DNA from: Helicobacteraceae bacterium
GTDB lineage: Bacteria; Campylobacterota; Campylobacteria; Campylobacterales; Sulfurimonadaceae
Assembly: GCA_027859195.1 (NCBI GenBank)
Contig: JAQIBF010000110.1
Location: 1 to 37,286, forward strand
Direction: 5' to 3'
DNA length: 37,286 bases
Under the pieces are notes generated by a model. The model made no database searches and was not told the origin of the DNA. It saw only the letters and a program-made list of their open reading frames with translations. This document shows positions 7,059-15,470 of this stretch, in pieces. The translations under genes and the position numbers were made by a program. Each line of letters opens with the position of its first letter. The stretch's first letter is position 1.

Positions 7059-7688
7059 TTATGCCTCTTGGAAGGCTGAAAGCATGTAGTTTTTTCCCAT
7101 CTTTATCAGATCGCTATCATAGATGAGGCCCTGTTGGTCTGAGAGTCTAGTCTCATTGCCGTCTGTTTTGGTGTGGATCGAGGCAGCGGCATTCCCGAGA
7201 AGTGCTTTGGTCTCAGAACCCAGTACCATTTCCGAAAGGCCGTCAAGCCCCTCTGCGGGTATAGGCAGATTGCAGTAGTAGTCTCCGACACTGTTGACGC
7301 CCCAATAGACAAACCCCAGCGAGAGATAGAAGTCAAGTGAGTTTGAGATCGAGGTGAGTCTGAAGCGCTTAACGTTTTGCGCGACGGCAACGTCAAAGAC
7401 CATGCTTAAAAGTGCCTGGGCATACCCTTTGCGCCGTTGGATAAGCGGTGTGAAAATATTATGAATCGTCATGTAGTTGAGATGGCGGTCGATCTTGTAG
7501 AAGATATAGCAGAGATGGGCATTCTCTTTATCGCTCAAAACCATGCAACCGTGTGCTCGCCAGCTGTAATACCTGTCCCACCATTTCATCGACATGTCGG
7601 CGAACTTGAGTGTTCGGGGGTCATGGATGGTCGCGACTGAAGCGATGTACTCATTTCGGTCAAGTTGTTTGAGATGATACAGTAACAT
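7059..7688 (-). CDS. GNAT-like acetyltransferase
   Basis: A 209-residue protein with a GNAT core in the middle. IQRRKGYAQALLSMVFDVA (about residues 83-101) is the acetyl-CoA-binding loop and helix, and FRLTSISNSLDFYLSLGFVYWG is the following strand, helix and strand. The N-terminal part is rich in Trp and Tyr, and the last 60 residues after the core are not recognisable. The start is well supported by AAAAGGAG before 7688. It sits in the same direction as the other acetyltransferase but with separate signals. The substrate cannot be guessed. Confidence 0.72.
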   Translation of the reverse strand: MLLYHLKQLDRNEYIASVATIHDPRTLKFADMSMKWWDRYYSWRAHGCMVLSDKENAHLCYIFYKIDRHLNYMTIHNIFTPLIQRRKGYAQALLSMVFDVAVAQNVKRFRLTSISNSLDFYLSLGFVYWGVNSVGDYYCNLPIPAEGLDGLSEMVLGSETKALLGNAAASIHTKTDGNETRLSDQQGLIYDSDLIKMGKNYMLSAFQEA

Positions 7689-7886
7689 TTTTCTCCTTTT
7701 TACGGCACTCTATTGAAGTAAAAAGGAGTAGTTTAAACGCCAAATTAGTTAAATACAATGGTATATCGTGCAAAGTATTGTGATCATGAAGCGTGCCAAT
7801 ACGGCATCAAAAAAGCAGCGCACCGTCCATGTATAACACTCTGTATGCAATTTCTGTTCAAGGAACGAAAGCTCGGGGGATGGATT

Positions 7887-8732
7887 CTATAACAGTTTCT
7901 GTATGCTTGTTATTTCATTGGAACTGAGCGTGATATTGAAGAGCTCAAGGTCCTCTCTCATATGGGCATCTGAGGTTGTCCCGGTGAGAGGAACGATGCC
8001 GATAGCCATGAGAAAGGCGAAGAAGATCTGTGCTTCTGTTTTACGGTGTTTGCGCGCGAGTGTTACAAGGGTCTCACTGCCGAGTATATGCGGGTTGGCC
8101 GTCAGGCTCCAAAAACTCTGGTAGATGATGCTGTGTTCGCTGCACCACTGACGCAGTTCGGTGTCATAGCCTGTTTCGTCGTAAAACCTGTTCTGCACAA
8201 CCGCGGGCTTGACTTCGGCTTCACCGTAGAGCCGCTTTAGCACGTCAAGGTCATAGCAGTTGCTGATACCAAGCTGGCGTGCATTGTTGCTTTTGTAGAT
8301 CTTCTCCATAGCTTGCCACACACTTAGCAGATGGGAAAAAGGGAAGAGGGGCGTATGCAGCAGAAGCGAGTCAACGTAGTCAGTCTTCAGATTATGCTGT
8401 GAGCGTGCGAACGACTGCTCAACCTGTTCCGCCAAGGGGCTCTTTTTGTCGTAGGGGATGGTGTTCGGGTCTTGTCCGGAGGCAGGTGTGAATTTGGTCT
8501 GGATATAGAGCGTTTCGCGTTGTACACCTTGTTGCTGAAGGATCTGAAGAGCCTTGCCTACACCATCTTCAGCATAATGTCTGGGCTGGCAGGCGGTGTC
8601 GATACCTCTAAAACCAGCTTGGACAGCTCTGAGTACAAGATCGGTCGTGCGCTCTTTTTTCCAGGCGGTACTGTAGATGAGCCGGGGCATCTTTACACCT
8701 GCGGCAGTTAGGACAAATCCTCTCTCTTGCAT
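7887..8732 (-). CDS. Aldo/keto reductase
   Basis: A 281-residue NADPH-dependent oxidoreductase of the aldo/keto reductase superfamily with a TIM-barrel fold. The catalytic tetrad is complete: Asp45 in GIDTA, Tyr53 in RHYAEDGVG, Lys80 in TKFTP and His126 in LLLHTPL. LGISNCYDL is the typical strand after the active-site His. PLTGTTSDAHMREDLELFNI marks the cofactor-binding C-terminus. The start at 8732 follows AGGAG by eight bases. Its physiological carbonyl substrate is unknown; it stands between the GNAT genes and a hemerythrin gene and does not overlap either. Confidence 0.92.
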   Translation of the reverse strand: MQERGFVLTAAGVKMPRLIYSTAWKKERTTDLVLRAVQAGFRGIDTACQPRHYAEDGVGKALQILQQQGVQRETLYIQTKFTPASGQDPNTIPYDKKSPLAEQVEQSFARSQHNLKTDYVDSLLLHTPLFPFSHLLSVWQAMEKIYKSNNARQLGISNCYDLDVLKRLYGEAEVKPAVVQNRFYDETGYDTELRQWCSEHSIIYQSFWSLTANPHILGSETLVTLARKHRKTEAQIFFAFLMAIGIVPLTGTTSDAHMREDLELFNITLSSNEITSIQKLL

Positions 8733-8764
8733 TACTTCGCTCCTAAGCTTTTGTCATTGCGTTT

Positions 8765-9142
8765 TTACACAAGCTTCTGCTCTTTCAAAAACATCGCCAA
8801 CTGCGAATCGATGTTGATGATGTGGCGGGTAAACTTCTCCAGGGCGTAGTCATCGATATAAGACCTGCCTATCATCGGCATCCGTTTTGACTTTTTGTAA
8901 AAGTACTGCATCTCATCCAAGAGGTCTGCATGTTCGTCAAGATGTTCCTGACGCCCGTAAAAGTTGTAGTTCCGCATCATATCTTCTTCTAAAGTAAAAT
9001 GATCTTTGGTGTGTTCGATCATCTCTGCAAAGAGGGGGAGGAAAAGGCCTGTTTCAGAGGCCTGTATGTTGGTTAAGAGGGTTAGGAATTGATCATGCTT
9101 TTCGTCCATCGACGTGATGTTGAGGTGCAGGTTGTCAGGCAT
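8765..9142 (-). CDS. Bacteriohemerythrin
   Basis: A 125-residue single-domain hemerythrin that binds oxygen at a non-heme di-iron centre. All seven expected ligands are visible with canonical spacing: H16, H48 and E52 (HFTLEE), H67 and H71 (HLDEH), H107 and D112 (HIINID). No signal peptide or fused signalling domain is present, so it is a cytosolic oxygen carrier or sensor, common in microaerobic Campylobacterota that must protect oxygen-labile enzymes. It lies between the aldo/keto reductase and a CZB-like protein gene, all on the minus strand with gaps of 30 to 70 bases. Confidence 0.93.
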   Translation of the reverse strand: MPDNLHLNITSMDEKHDQFLTLLTNIQASETGLFLPLFAEMIEHTKDHFTLEEDMMRNYNFYGRQEHLDEHADLLDEMQYFYKKSKRMPMIGRSYIDDYALEKFTRHIINIDSQLAMFLKEQKLV

Positions 9143-9207
9143 ATGATCTCTTTCATGTAAGGATGTCCTTTTCTATGCATATTGTGTACTATGCGGCCGA
9201 AGATCCT

Positions 9208-9741
9208 CTAGTGACCGCGTGCACCAAAATGGTACTGTGCGTCGTCCTCTTCTTCGGGTTCTGAGGCGGGTGTCTCTATCGGAATATAAGCCGTTTGAGC
9301 GAACTTCTCTTCGGGCATGCTTGAGAGTTGGCTCTCAAAGATCCTCAGCTTCTGTTTTAACTCGTCCGAGAAGGCGATCATCTCGTCATAAAGACGTTTT
9401 GCCAGCTCTTTTTCGGCATCACTGGGTCTGTTTTTTTTGCCGAAGAGACCCATGATCCCGCCGGAATTGTTGGCAAAATAGATCTTATATATCTTTGTGA
9501 AGTGGTCATGCAGTTGCAGCAGTAGCGTTTCAATGGCTTCAAGGTGGATACGGCTGTTGCCTGTCGAGAAGAGCATCGCCTCTTCGTGAAACCACTTCCC
9601 GAAAGCTGTTTCGGTCTGTCCGAGTTTGAACTGGCTCTCATCAACATTGAGTCCCGAGACCAGCAGTTTAACAGTGTTAAGTGTTCGAACATGGGCGGTG
9701 CGTGCTTTGTGCAGGTTGTGAATCGTCTGCTCTTTCATCAT
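9208..9741 (-). CDS. CZB-like helical protein (177 aa)
   Basis: An all-helical protein whose layout resembles the chemoreceptor zinc-binding (CZB) domain: a first helix with His17 (KARTAHVRTL), the FGKWF motif at about 47-51 where CZB has CxxGKW, and a helix LHDHFTKIYKIYF near 76-88. The CZB Cys is missing (ETAFGKWF), so the zinc site is probably altered. After a loop GGIMGLFGKKNRPSDAE come another helix and an acidic tail. A paralogue is encoded at 33389-33874. The start is supported by AAAGG eight bases before the ATG pair. It could couple to chemotaxis or cyclic-di-GMP signalling, but no partner domain is attached. Confidence 0.6.
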   Translation of the reverse strand: MMKEQTIHNLHKARTAHVRTLNTVKLLVSGLNVDESQFKLGQTETAFGKWFHEEAMLFSTGNSRIHLEAIETLLLQLHDHFTKIYKIYFANNSGGIMGLFGKKNRPSDAEKELAKRLYDEMIAFSDELKQKLRIFESQLSSMPEEKFAQTAYIPIETPASEPEEEDDAQYHFGARGH

Positions 9742-10060
9742 AACAATACCTTTATCTTGGAGGGCACCGCAAAATTCAATGTTTTAAGGGGTATTGAACA
9801 GTGTCCGAAAATTTGTTTTCAAAATTATATCGACCTTATAAGCGTGTTTAGACATGTTTTTGTTTAAAAAATAGACAGGATATGACCCCCTGTTTATGGG
9901 TTTTATGGAAGGCTAAACGGTAAGTATTATATTTTATTATACATATTCAGTTTTTAAAACGGAGAGACAAGAGACATTAATGTCGGAGAATCAGAGCAAA
10001 ACAGTTTCTCAGGAATGATATTTGCATATCTGTCGCGGTAACATCATTTAAGGAGATAAC
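9742..10060. other. Divergent intergenic region
   Basis: This 319-base stretch separates the minus-strand CZB-like gene from the plus-strand PAS gene and must hold both promoters. It is AT-rich with several TATAAT-like strings near 9925-9945. The ribosome binding site AAGGAG for the PAS gene is at 10050-10055. I find no gene or clear operator. Confidence 0.4.
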
Positions 10061-10630
10061 ATGGAACAACAGACCCCGATCGACGAAAGTGTCAAGCTTG
10101 ACAAATATAAATATATCATGAGCCGTACGGACACAAAAGGAAATATTGAGTTTGGAAACGACTACTTTTTTGAGATCTCCGGTTATACCCCTAACGAACT
10201 GATCGGCAGGTCGCATAATCTTATACGTCACCCGGATATGCCAAAGGTGATCTTCAAGCTGATGTGGGACCGTCTAAAACAGGGAAAAAATGTTTTTGCA
10301 GTCGTTAAAAATATGGCCAAAGATGGTCGATACTACTGGGTCACGACTAAGTTTGAGATCAAAAAAGATCCGATAGAGAACTCTATACGAAGTTATATGG
10401 CCTATCGACAGGCAGCAAAACCAAAAACCATCGGATCGATCAGCAAGCTGTATAAAGAGCTTTTAGATATTGAACAGAGTGGCGGTGTAGAAGCCTCTGA
10501 AAAGTATCTTTCCGGCTATCTTGAATCTAGACGTCAAACATACGATGAGTTTATCGACGAAGTCATCGGGAACAACGGGGCATTCAAGATCTTCTTTACG
10601 GCGATGACCAAGATGTTCGGCGGCAAATAA
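10061..10630 (+). CDS. CetB-like Aer-type PAS protein, copy 1
   Basis: A 189-residue cytoplasmic protein with one Aer-type PAS domain at about residues 15-120. It shows the signature EISGYTPNELIG, HNLIRHPDMP and DGRYYWVTTKFEI, typical of the redox- or FAD-binding PAS of Aer and of Campylobacter CetB, which signals through a separate membrane transducer. The remaining 70 residues are helical and contain no transducer domain. The start follows AAGGAG by five bases. A twin gene of the same length, differing at roughly one position in five, is at 13397-13966, with the histidine kinase operon between them. Role in energy taxis or redox sensing is inferred. Confidence 0.85.
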   Translation: MEQQTPIDESVKLDKYKYIMSRTDTKGNIEFGNDYFFEISGYTPNELIGRSHNLIRHPDMPKVIFKLMWDRLKQGKNVFAVVKNMAKDGRYYWVTTKFEIKKDPIENSIRSYMAYRQAAKPKTIGSISKLYKELLDIEQSGGVEASEKYLSGYLESRRQTYDEFIDEVIGNNGAFKIFFTAMTKMFGGK

Positions 10631-10697
10631 AGAGGCTTGAATACGCTTCTGGCATAGTTCATGCAAACAGAGTATAACCAACCAAAAGGAGACTATT

Positions 10698-10934
10698 ATG
10701 GAGCATCACGTTATCATTGAGAAGCTTTGCAGTTGTGCTAAAAAAGAGGGGTTGTCACAGATCGATACCTTTACTGAAAAGCCGGCAGCACTTAACGCCG
10801 CAGAGGAGCAGCTGGCATACATGCAGTCAAGCTTCTGCGGTAAGCACAACTTCGATATTACGGAAGTCGAAGATCACTTTGTCATCGGTATGACCGGCGG
10901 CGGCTGCGGCTGCGGGACACACGAAAAGCACTAG
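10698..10934 (+). CDS. Small Cys/His-rich protein ending GGGCGCG (78 aa)
   Basis: I do not recognise a named family. The 78-residue protein has CSC at 11-13, one Cys at 47 and a C-terminal GGGCGCGTHEKH with Cys70, Cys72 and two His, which looks like a metal-binding tail. The rest is a compact alpha/beta-like sequence. The start at 10698 follows AAAGGAG by six bases, a very strong ribosome site. It may be co-transcribed with the PAS gene 67 bases upstream and is followed directly by a terminator, so it closes that unit. Confidence 0.7.
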   Translation: MEHHVIIEKLCSCAKKEGLSQIDTFTEKPAALNAAEEQLAYMQSSFCGKHNFDITEVEDHFVIGMTGGGCGCGTHEKH

Positions 10935-10952
10935 AGCCTCTCCGGCTCTTTT
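10933..10952 (+). terminator. Intrinsic terminator after the Cys-rich small gene
   Basis: AGAGCC (10933-10938) pairs with GGCTCT (10944-10949) around TCTCC, and a short T-run follows (TTTT at 10949-10952). The hairpin overlaps the stop codon of the upstream gene. The T-run is short, so termination may be partial. Confidence 0.55.
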
Positions 10953-11132
10953 ACGATACTTCAGGAAAAACACTTCTCCCTTCATCTTGTCGCAATACTG
11001 ATCGGCTTCTATAGATCTGATTTTCTGAAAAGCACTTTTTAATTCACAATCAAATATAATAATTATTAATTGTACTCAAGCCCCGTTTTCCATGTCACCG
11101 CAGTTCAACACATTATAATTGGAAGATAAACT

Positions 11133-12611
11133 ATGCAAGATGCCGAAAGCCACAACTTTTTCGCACTTATCGAGGCGGCGGAGGTCAATTTCTTTTTCTA
11201 TATACGCAACAGAGAAGGCGGTTACCGCTATGTCGGCCCCTCGCAGCGTTCTATTCTGGGGTACACGGAAAAAGAGTTTCCGGAGCAGTTTGACACCGTT
11301 CTCAGAGGTGTGACGAATGCTCCTGTGGAAAAGCATAAAGCCGATATACGCCCTCCTTTTGAGGTCGAGTTGCAACATAAAAACGGGTTACGGCGTTATT
11401 TGCAGATCTATGAATGCCCCTATTACGATAACAAAGGCAATCTTGTCGGATGGCAAGGTCTTGCGGAAGATATGACGCGCCATAAAGAGCTGGAGGTTTC
11501 TTTCCAGCGTAACGAGACCTTTTTTAAACGGGCACAGAGGATGGCGAAGATCGGCTCATGGTTTCTGGATATTGGTGCAAACCGGTTGCAGTGGTCGGAG
11601 CAGGTCTACCGGATCTTTGAAAAGGATCCTTCGGATTTTGAAGCCTCTTACGAGGCGTTTCTTTCGGCTATCCATCCCGATGATTTTGAAAGCGTCAATA
11701 ATGCCTATATCCACTCACTTGAGGAGAAAAGCCCCTACCGTATCGAACATCGGCTTTTGATGCCGGACGGGCGTATCAAATATGTTCAAGAAGAGTGCGA
11801 GACGTTTTTTGACGAGAGAGGCGAGGCCGTCAGCTCATTCGGAACAGTTCAGGACATTACCGAGATGAAAGAGCTTCAGCTCGAACATGAGATCAACCAG
11901 GAGCAGATGTTTCACCACTCCAAGATGGCGCAGATGGGCGAGTTGATCAACAGCATCGCCCATCAATGGAAACAGCCGCTGCATCAGATAAACTCGATTT
12001 TACCGTTGGTGGAAGAGGATTACGAGGAGGGCATACTGACCAAAGAGGCACTCTCCGAGAAACTCGACGAGATCGAAATGCTCACCAACCATATGTCCCA
12101 GACAATCGAGAGTTTTAAAGAGTTCTTTAACCCCAATAAGAACAAATCGGTATTCAGTATCGGCGAGGTGCTGAACACTGTCTTTACCCTTTTTCGGGGC
12201 GAATTCGAACAGGGCAAGATCGGCTGCGAATTGAAGATGGAGAAAGATTTTTTTGTGCACGGCTCCGAAAAGGAGTTTGTCCAGGCTATCCTGACCATTT
12301 TAAACAATGCCCGGGAGTGTTTCAGACACCGTGAGGTACGTGAACCGAAGATCACCATTGGTATCGGGAGCAGAGAAGAGGGTGGTATTGTCACTATTTC
12401 CGACAATGCCGGCGGTGTCTCCGATCTGTTCGTCGATAAGATCTTCGATCCCTATTTTACGACCAAGCGCAAGGGGCATGGAACAGGGCTGGGACTTTAT
12501 ATTGCCAAAAAGCTTATCGAGAGGGGTCTCGGAGGTACCCTTTCGGTTGAAAATGGCGGCGAGGGTGCAGTTTTTACGATGCGCTTTCCGCATGTGAGGG
12601 ATGACGGATGA
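11133..12611 (+). CDS. Soluble PAS-PAS sensor histidine kinase
   Basis: A 492-residue kinase without membrane segments or signal peptide, so it senses a cytoplasmic signal. Two PAS domains precede the kinase: about 9-115 and about 127-245 (PAS_3 type, with WSEQVYRIF and IHPDD). The dimerisation/phosphotransfer helix carries the His in IAHQWKQPL (H277), the HisKA variant with W after HQ that is common in Campylobacterota. The ATPase domain has the N-box ILNNARECF, G1 DNAGG (424-428) and G2 GHGTGLGL (448-455). It overlaps the response regulator gene by 4 bases (ATGA, 12608-12611), so that protein is its partner. Confidence 0.93.
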   Translation: MQDAESHNFFALIEAAEVNFFFYIRNREGGYRYVGPSQRSILGYTEKEFPEQFDTVLRGVTNAPVEKHKADIRPPFEVELQHKNGLRRYLQIYECPYYDNKGNLVGWQGLAEDMTRHKELEVSFQRNETFFKRAQRMAKIGSWFLDIGANRLQWSEQVYRIFEKDPSDFEASYEAFLSAIHPDDFESVNNAYIHSLEEKSPYRIEHRLLMPDGRIKYVQEECETFFDERGEAVSSFGTVQDITEMKELQLEHEINQEQMFHHSKMAQMGELINSIAHQWKQPLHQINSILPLVEEDYEEGILTKEALSEKLDEIEMLTNHMSQTIESFKEFFNPNKNKSVFSIGEVLNTVFTLFRGEFEQGKIGCELKMEKDFFVHGSEKEFVQAILTILNNARECFRHREVREPKITIGIGSREEGGIVTISDNAGGVSDLFVDKIFDPYFTTKRKGHGTGLGLYIAKKLIERGLGGTLSVENGGEGAVFTMRFPHVRDDG

Positions 12612-13288
12612 ACTACTGTTACGCCAATGTCTCTATTTTGTATGCGGATGACGCCACGACGGCGCGGAGCCACTATGCCGGATTTCTAGGGCACCTTTTT
12701 CATGATGTTTATGAAGCGTGTGATGGTGAAGAGGCGTGGAGGTTTTATGAAAAGTACCGTCCCGATATTGTACTGCTGGATGTGGAGATGCCGAAGATAA
12801 ACGGATTGCAGCTCGCTGAAAAGATCAGACAGAGCGACAAGCAGACCCGTATCATCATCGCTACGGCTTATGTCAATGAGGAGCGGCTTCTTCAGGCCGT
12901 CGAGCTGGGCTTGACCCGTTTTCTTCTTAAGCCGTTCGGGCGGAAATCTTTTAAAGAGACATTAGAAAAAGCGGTTCTTGAACTCGACGACAGACACTTT
13001 GTTGATCTGGGGGAGTCGTTTCAGTGGAACAGTTCTAAGCATGAACTCTTTTGCCGGGGTGTTCAGGTGAAATTGACTTTGCGTGAGAAAGAGTTGTTGA
13101 CACTTTTGGGCTCCAAGCCGGGACGTGTCTTTACAAGCTACACTATTGAACTGTATCTGTGGCCTTTGGGGTTGGATGACGACACCAGCCCCAGAATCAA
13201 GGCGCTGATAAAGCGTATTCGTAAAAAGCTTCCAGACGGTTGTATTGAGAATATTTATGGAGAGGGGTACCGAATCAACATCGCCTGA
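12608..13288 (+). CDS. OmpR-type response regulator
   Basis: A 226-residue transcription regulator paired with the PAS kinase. The receiver domain (about 6-120) has acidic D14/D15, the phospho-acceptor D58 in VLLDVEMP, T86 and K108-P109. The C-terminal winged helix (about 140-224) is the OmpR/Trans_reg_C type: LTLREKELLTLLGSKPGRV, then IKRIRKKL and a wing IYGEGYRI. The winged helix is slightly shorter than usual in the middle (LYLWPLGLDDDTSPRI). Its targets are unknown, but the following PAS gene is a plausible candidate because it starts about 110 bases downstream with its own signals. Confidence 0.92.
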   Translation: MNYCYANVSILYADDATTARSHYAGFLGHLFHDVYEACDGEEAWRFYEKYRPDIVLLDVEMPKINGLQLAEKIRQSDKQTRIIIATAYVNEERLLQAVELGLTRFLLKPFGRKSFKETLEKAVLELDDRHFVDLGESFQWNSSKHELFCRGVQVKLTLREKELLTLLGSKPGRVFTSYTIELYLWPLGLDDDTSPRIKALIKRIRKKLPDGCIENIYGEGYRINIA

Positions 13289-13396
13289 TAAAAGATATAT
13301 AACTTTATATAATAAAAATCTTCTCCTGCCTGTCACTTTTTTGTCACTCTTTTATTTTATGATATTTAAAAAAATAATACAGAAAAGGAAAATGAG

Positions 13397-13966
13397 ATGG
13401 AAAAACCTACCCCGATTGACGAGCCGGTCAAACTGGACAAGTACAAATACATCATGAGCCGCACCGATACCAAAGGTAATATCGAGTTCGGAAACGATTA
13501 CTTTTTTGAGATATCGGGTTACTCGCCCAACGAGCTGATCGGAAAACCGCACAACATGATACGTCATCCTGATATGCCGAAGGTGATCTTCAAGCTGATG
13601 TGGGATCGTTTGCAACAGGGAAAAAATATCTTTGCCCTGGTCAAAAACCTGGCGAAAGACGGGCGTTATTACTGGGTTACGACTAAGTTTGAGATCAAAA
13701 AAGATCCGATGGACAACACGATCAGAAGCTATATGGCCTATCGCCAGGCGGCAAGACCGAAAGCGGTTGAAACGATCAGCAAGATCTACGGTGAACTGCT
13801 TGATATTGAAAAAAGCGGCGGCATGGAAGCCTCTGAAAAATATTTTGCCGGTTACCTTGACTCCCAGCGGCTTAGCTATGATGAATTTATCGATAACATC
13901 ATCGGCAACAAAGGGGCACTTAAACTCTTCTTTAGCGCTATGGCCAAAATGTTCGGCGGAAAGTAA
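13397..13966 (+). CDS. CetB-like Aer-type PAS protein, copy 2
   Basis: The near twin of the protein at 10061-10630: 189 residues, same domain layout, with about four of five residues identical by eye. The core from KLDKYKYIMSRTDTKGNIEF to GYYWVTT-type strands is almost unchanged, with changes concentrated in the C-terminal helices. It keeps the FAD-type signature HNMIRHPDMP. The ATG at 13397 follows AAAAGGA. A recent gene duplication is the simplest origin. Both copies remain intact, which suggests they pair with different transducers or sense different signals. Confidence 0.85.
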   Translation: MEKPTPIDEPVKLDKYKYIMSRTDTKGNIEFGNDYFFEISGYSPNELIGKPHNMIRHPDMPKVIFKLMWDRLQQGKNIFALVKNLAKDGRYYWVTTKFEIKKDPMDNTIRSYMAYRQAARPKAVETISKIYGELLDIEKSGGMEASEKYFAGYLDSQRLSYDEFIDNIIGNKGALKLFFSAMAKMFGGK

Positions 13967-14037
13967 GCTAAGGTGTCGGTGCAAGGATACTGCTGTGTGC
14001 CGGTAAAAAAGAGTGTACTCTGGATAAAAGGGTATCG

Positions 14038-15423
14038 ATGTCTCCAATGACTAGCCATACGCAAACTGTGGACCATACCTGTTTTGAGTCCGTCTTTGAT
14101 CTTATGCCGAGCCCCTGCATCATCACAGACGGCAGTAAAATGCTCAGAGCCAACAGAGCGTTGCTGGAGTTTATCGGGTTTGATTCCAATGAAGCTTTTT
14201 TTGAACACTATCAGTGCCTTTGTGAACTGTTCAAAGAGGCGCGCAACTATCTCTCTTTTTGCAAGGGTGAACGGCTGTGGGTGGACGAGATCCTCACTGA
14301 AACGGAGCGAGATCACAAGATCATGATCCAACAGGGAAGTGAAACGCGCATATTTCTTCCCAAAGTACAGGCCTATACCTTCGCTGATATGAAACAATAC
14401 ATTGTTGTTTTTGAAGATGTCACTTCCGTCGATAGGCTACAGAACAGACTGTTGCAAGAGTATAAGGAAGCAGTGGACAGAAGTGCCATCGTCTCTAAAA
14501 CAGATGCCCGCGGCGTGATCACTTTTGTTAATCAAAAGTTTTGCGATATCTCCGGCTACAGCGAAGAGGAACTGGTCGGCCAGCCGCACAATATTATCAG
14601 ACATCCGGATATGGCGGCTGCTGTTTTCAAGGAGATGTGGGGGATGATCTCCGAGAAAAAGGCATGGTCTGGGATTGTTAAAAACCGCACTAAAAGCGGT
14701 GGGGCCTATTATGTCGATACGGTGATCAACCCTATCACTGACTGCAGAGGCAACATTGTCGAATATATCGGCATACGTCATGATATTACAACGATCGAAA
14801 CGGCAAAAAGCAATCTGTATGCGGAGATAGAAGAGACCCAGAAAACACTCTTATACCGTCTCGGTGAGATTGGAGAAATCCGTTCCCGTGATACGGCGAG
14901 CCATGTCAAACGGGTTGCCAAGTACTCCAGAATGTTGGCTCTCCGGGCCGGACTTGATGAAAAGGAAGCATCGATCCTGCAGCTTGCCTCACCTATGCAT
15001 GATATCGGTAAATTGGCGGTACCTGACCATATTCTCAACAAAGAGGGATATCTTACGGATGGCGAGCGTAAGGTCATGCAGACGCATTGCGAGAACGGTT
15101 ACAATATTTTGAAAAACTCAGACCGTCCTATTCTCAAAGCTGCTGCGATTGTGGCCCACCAGCATCATGAAAAATGGGATGGGAGCGGCTATCCGAGAGG
15201 GTTGGAATCTGAAGAGATCCATATCTACGGACGGATCACAGCCGTTGCCGATGTCTTTGATGCACTGAGTATGGCGCGCCCCTATAAAGAGCCATGGTCC
15301 GACAGTGATATCTTTGCTTACTTCAAAGATAACCGCGGAACTTTTTTTGATCCACGCTTGATCGATCTTTTTTTTGAACATGTTGACGATTTTCTTGCGA
15401 TCAGAGAGCTCTACAGCGAATAG
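14038..15423 (+). CDS. PAS-PAS-HD-GYP cyclic-di-GMP phosphodiesterase
   Basis: A 461-residue soluble protein predicted to degrade cyclic-di-GMP. An N-terminal PAS-like domain (about 15-130) contains CLCELFKE, a second PAS of the Aer type (about 145-252) has ISGYSEEELVG and HNIIRHPDM, and the HD-GYP domain fills 265-460. The metal-binding HD pair is at 321-322 in MHDIGK, and the HHEKWDGSGYP signature (376-386) is complete, followed by AVADVFDAL and RPYKE. It therefore looks active. The ATG at 14038 follows AAAGGG; a second in-frame ATG is at 14047. The Aer-type PAS links it to the two neighbouring CetB-like proteins. Confidence 0.93.
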   Translation: MSPMTSHTQTVDHTCFESVFDLMPSPCIITDGSKMLRANRALLEFIGFDSNEAFFEHYQCLCELFKEARNYLSFCKGERLWVDEILTETERDHKIMIQQGSETRIFLPKVQAYTFADMKQYIVVFEDVTSVDRLQNRLLQEYKEAVDRSAIVSKTDARGVITFVNQKFCDISGYSEEELVGQPHNIIRHPDMAAAVFKEMWGMISEKKAWSGIVKNRTKSGGAYYVDTVINPITDCRGNIVEYIGIRHDITTIETAKSNLYAEIEETQKTLLYRLGEIGEIRSRDTASHVKRVAKYSRMLALRAGLDEKEASILQLASPMHDIGKLAVPDHILNKEGYLTDGERKVMQTHCENGYNILKNSDRPILKAAAIVAHQHHEKWDGSGYPRGLESEEIHIYGRITAVADVFDALSMARPYKEPWSDSDIFAYFKDNRGTFFDPRLIDLFFEHVDDFLAIRELYSE

Positions 15424-15432
15424 GTAATCGGC

Positions 15433-15458
15433 CCGCTATAAGAGCCTTTATCGAGCGG
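15433..15458. terminator. Hairpin between convergent operons
   Basis: CCGCT (15433-15437) and AGCGG (15454-15458) can pair with further inner A-T pairs (ATAA/TTAT). It lies in the 47-base gap between convergent stops at 15423 and 15471, as a shared terminator would. The stem is weak and no long T-run follows. Confidence 0.3.
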
Positions 15459-15470
15459 TATCTGTTACTG

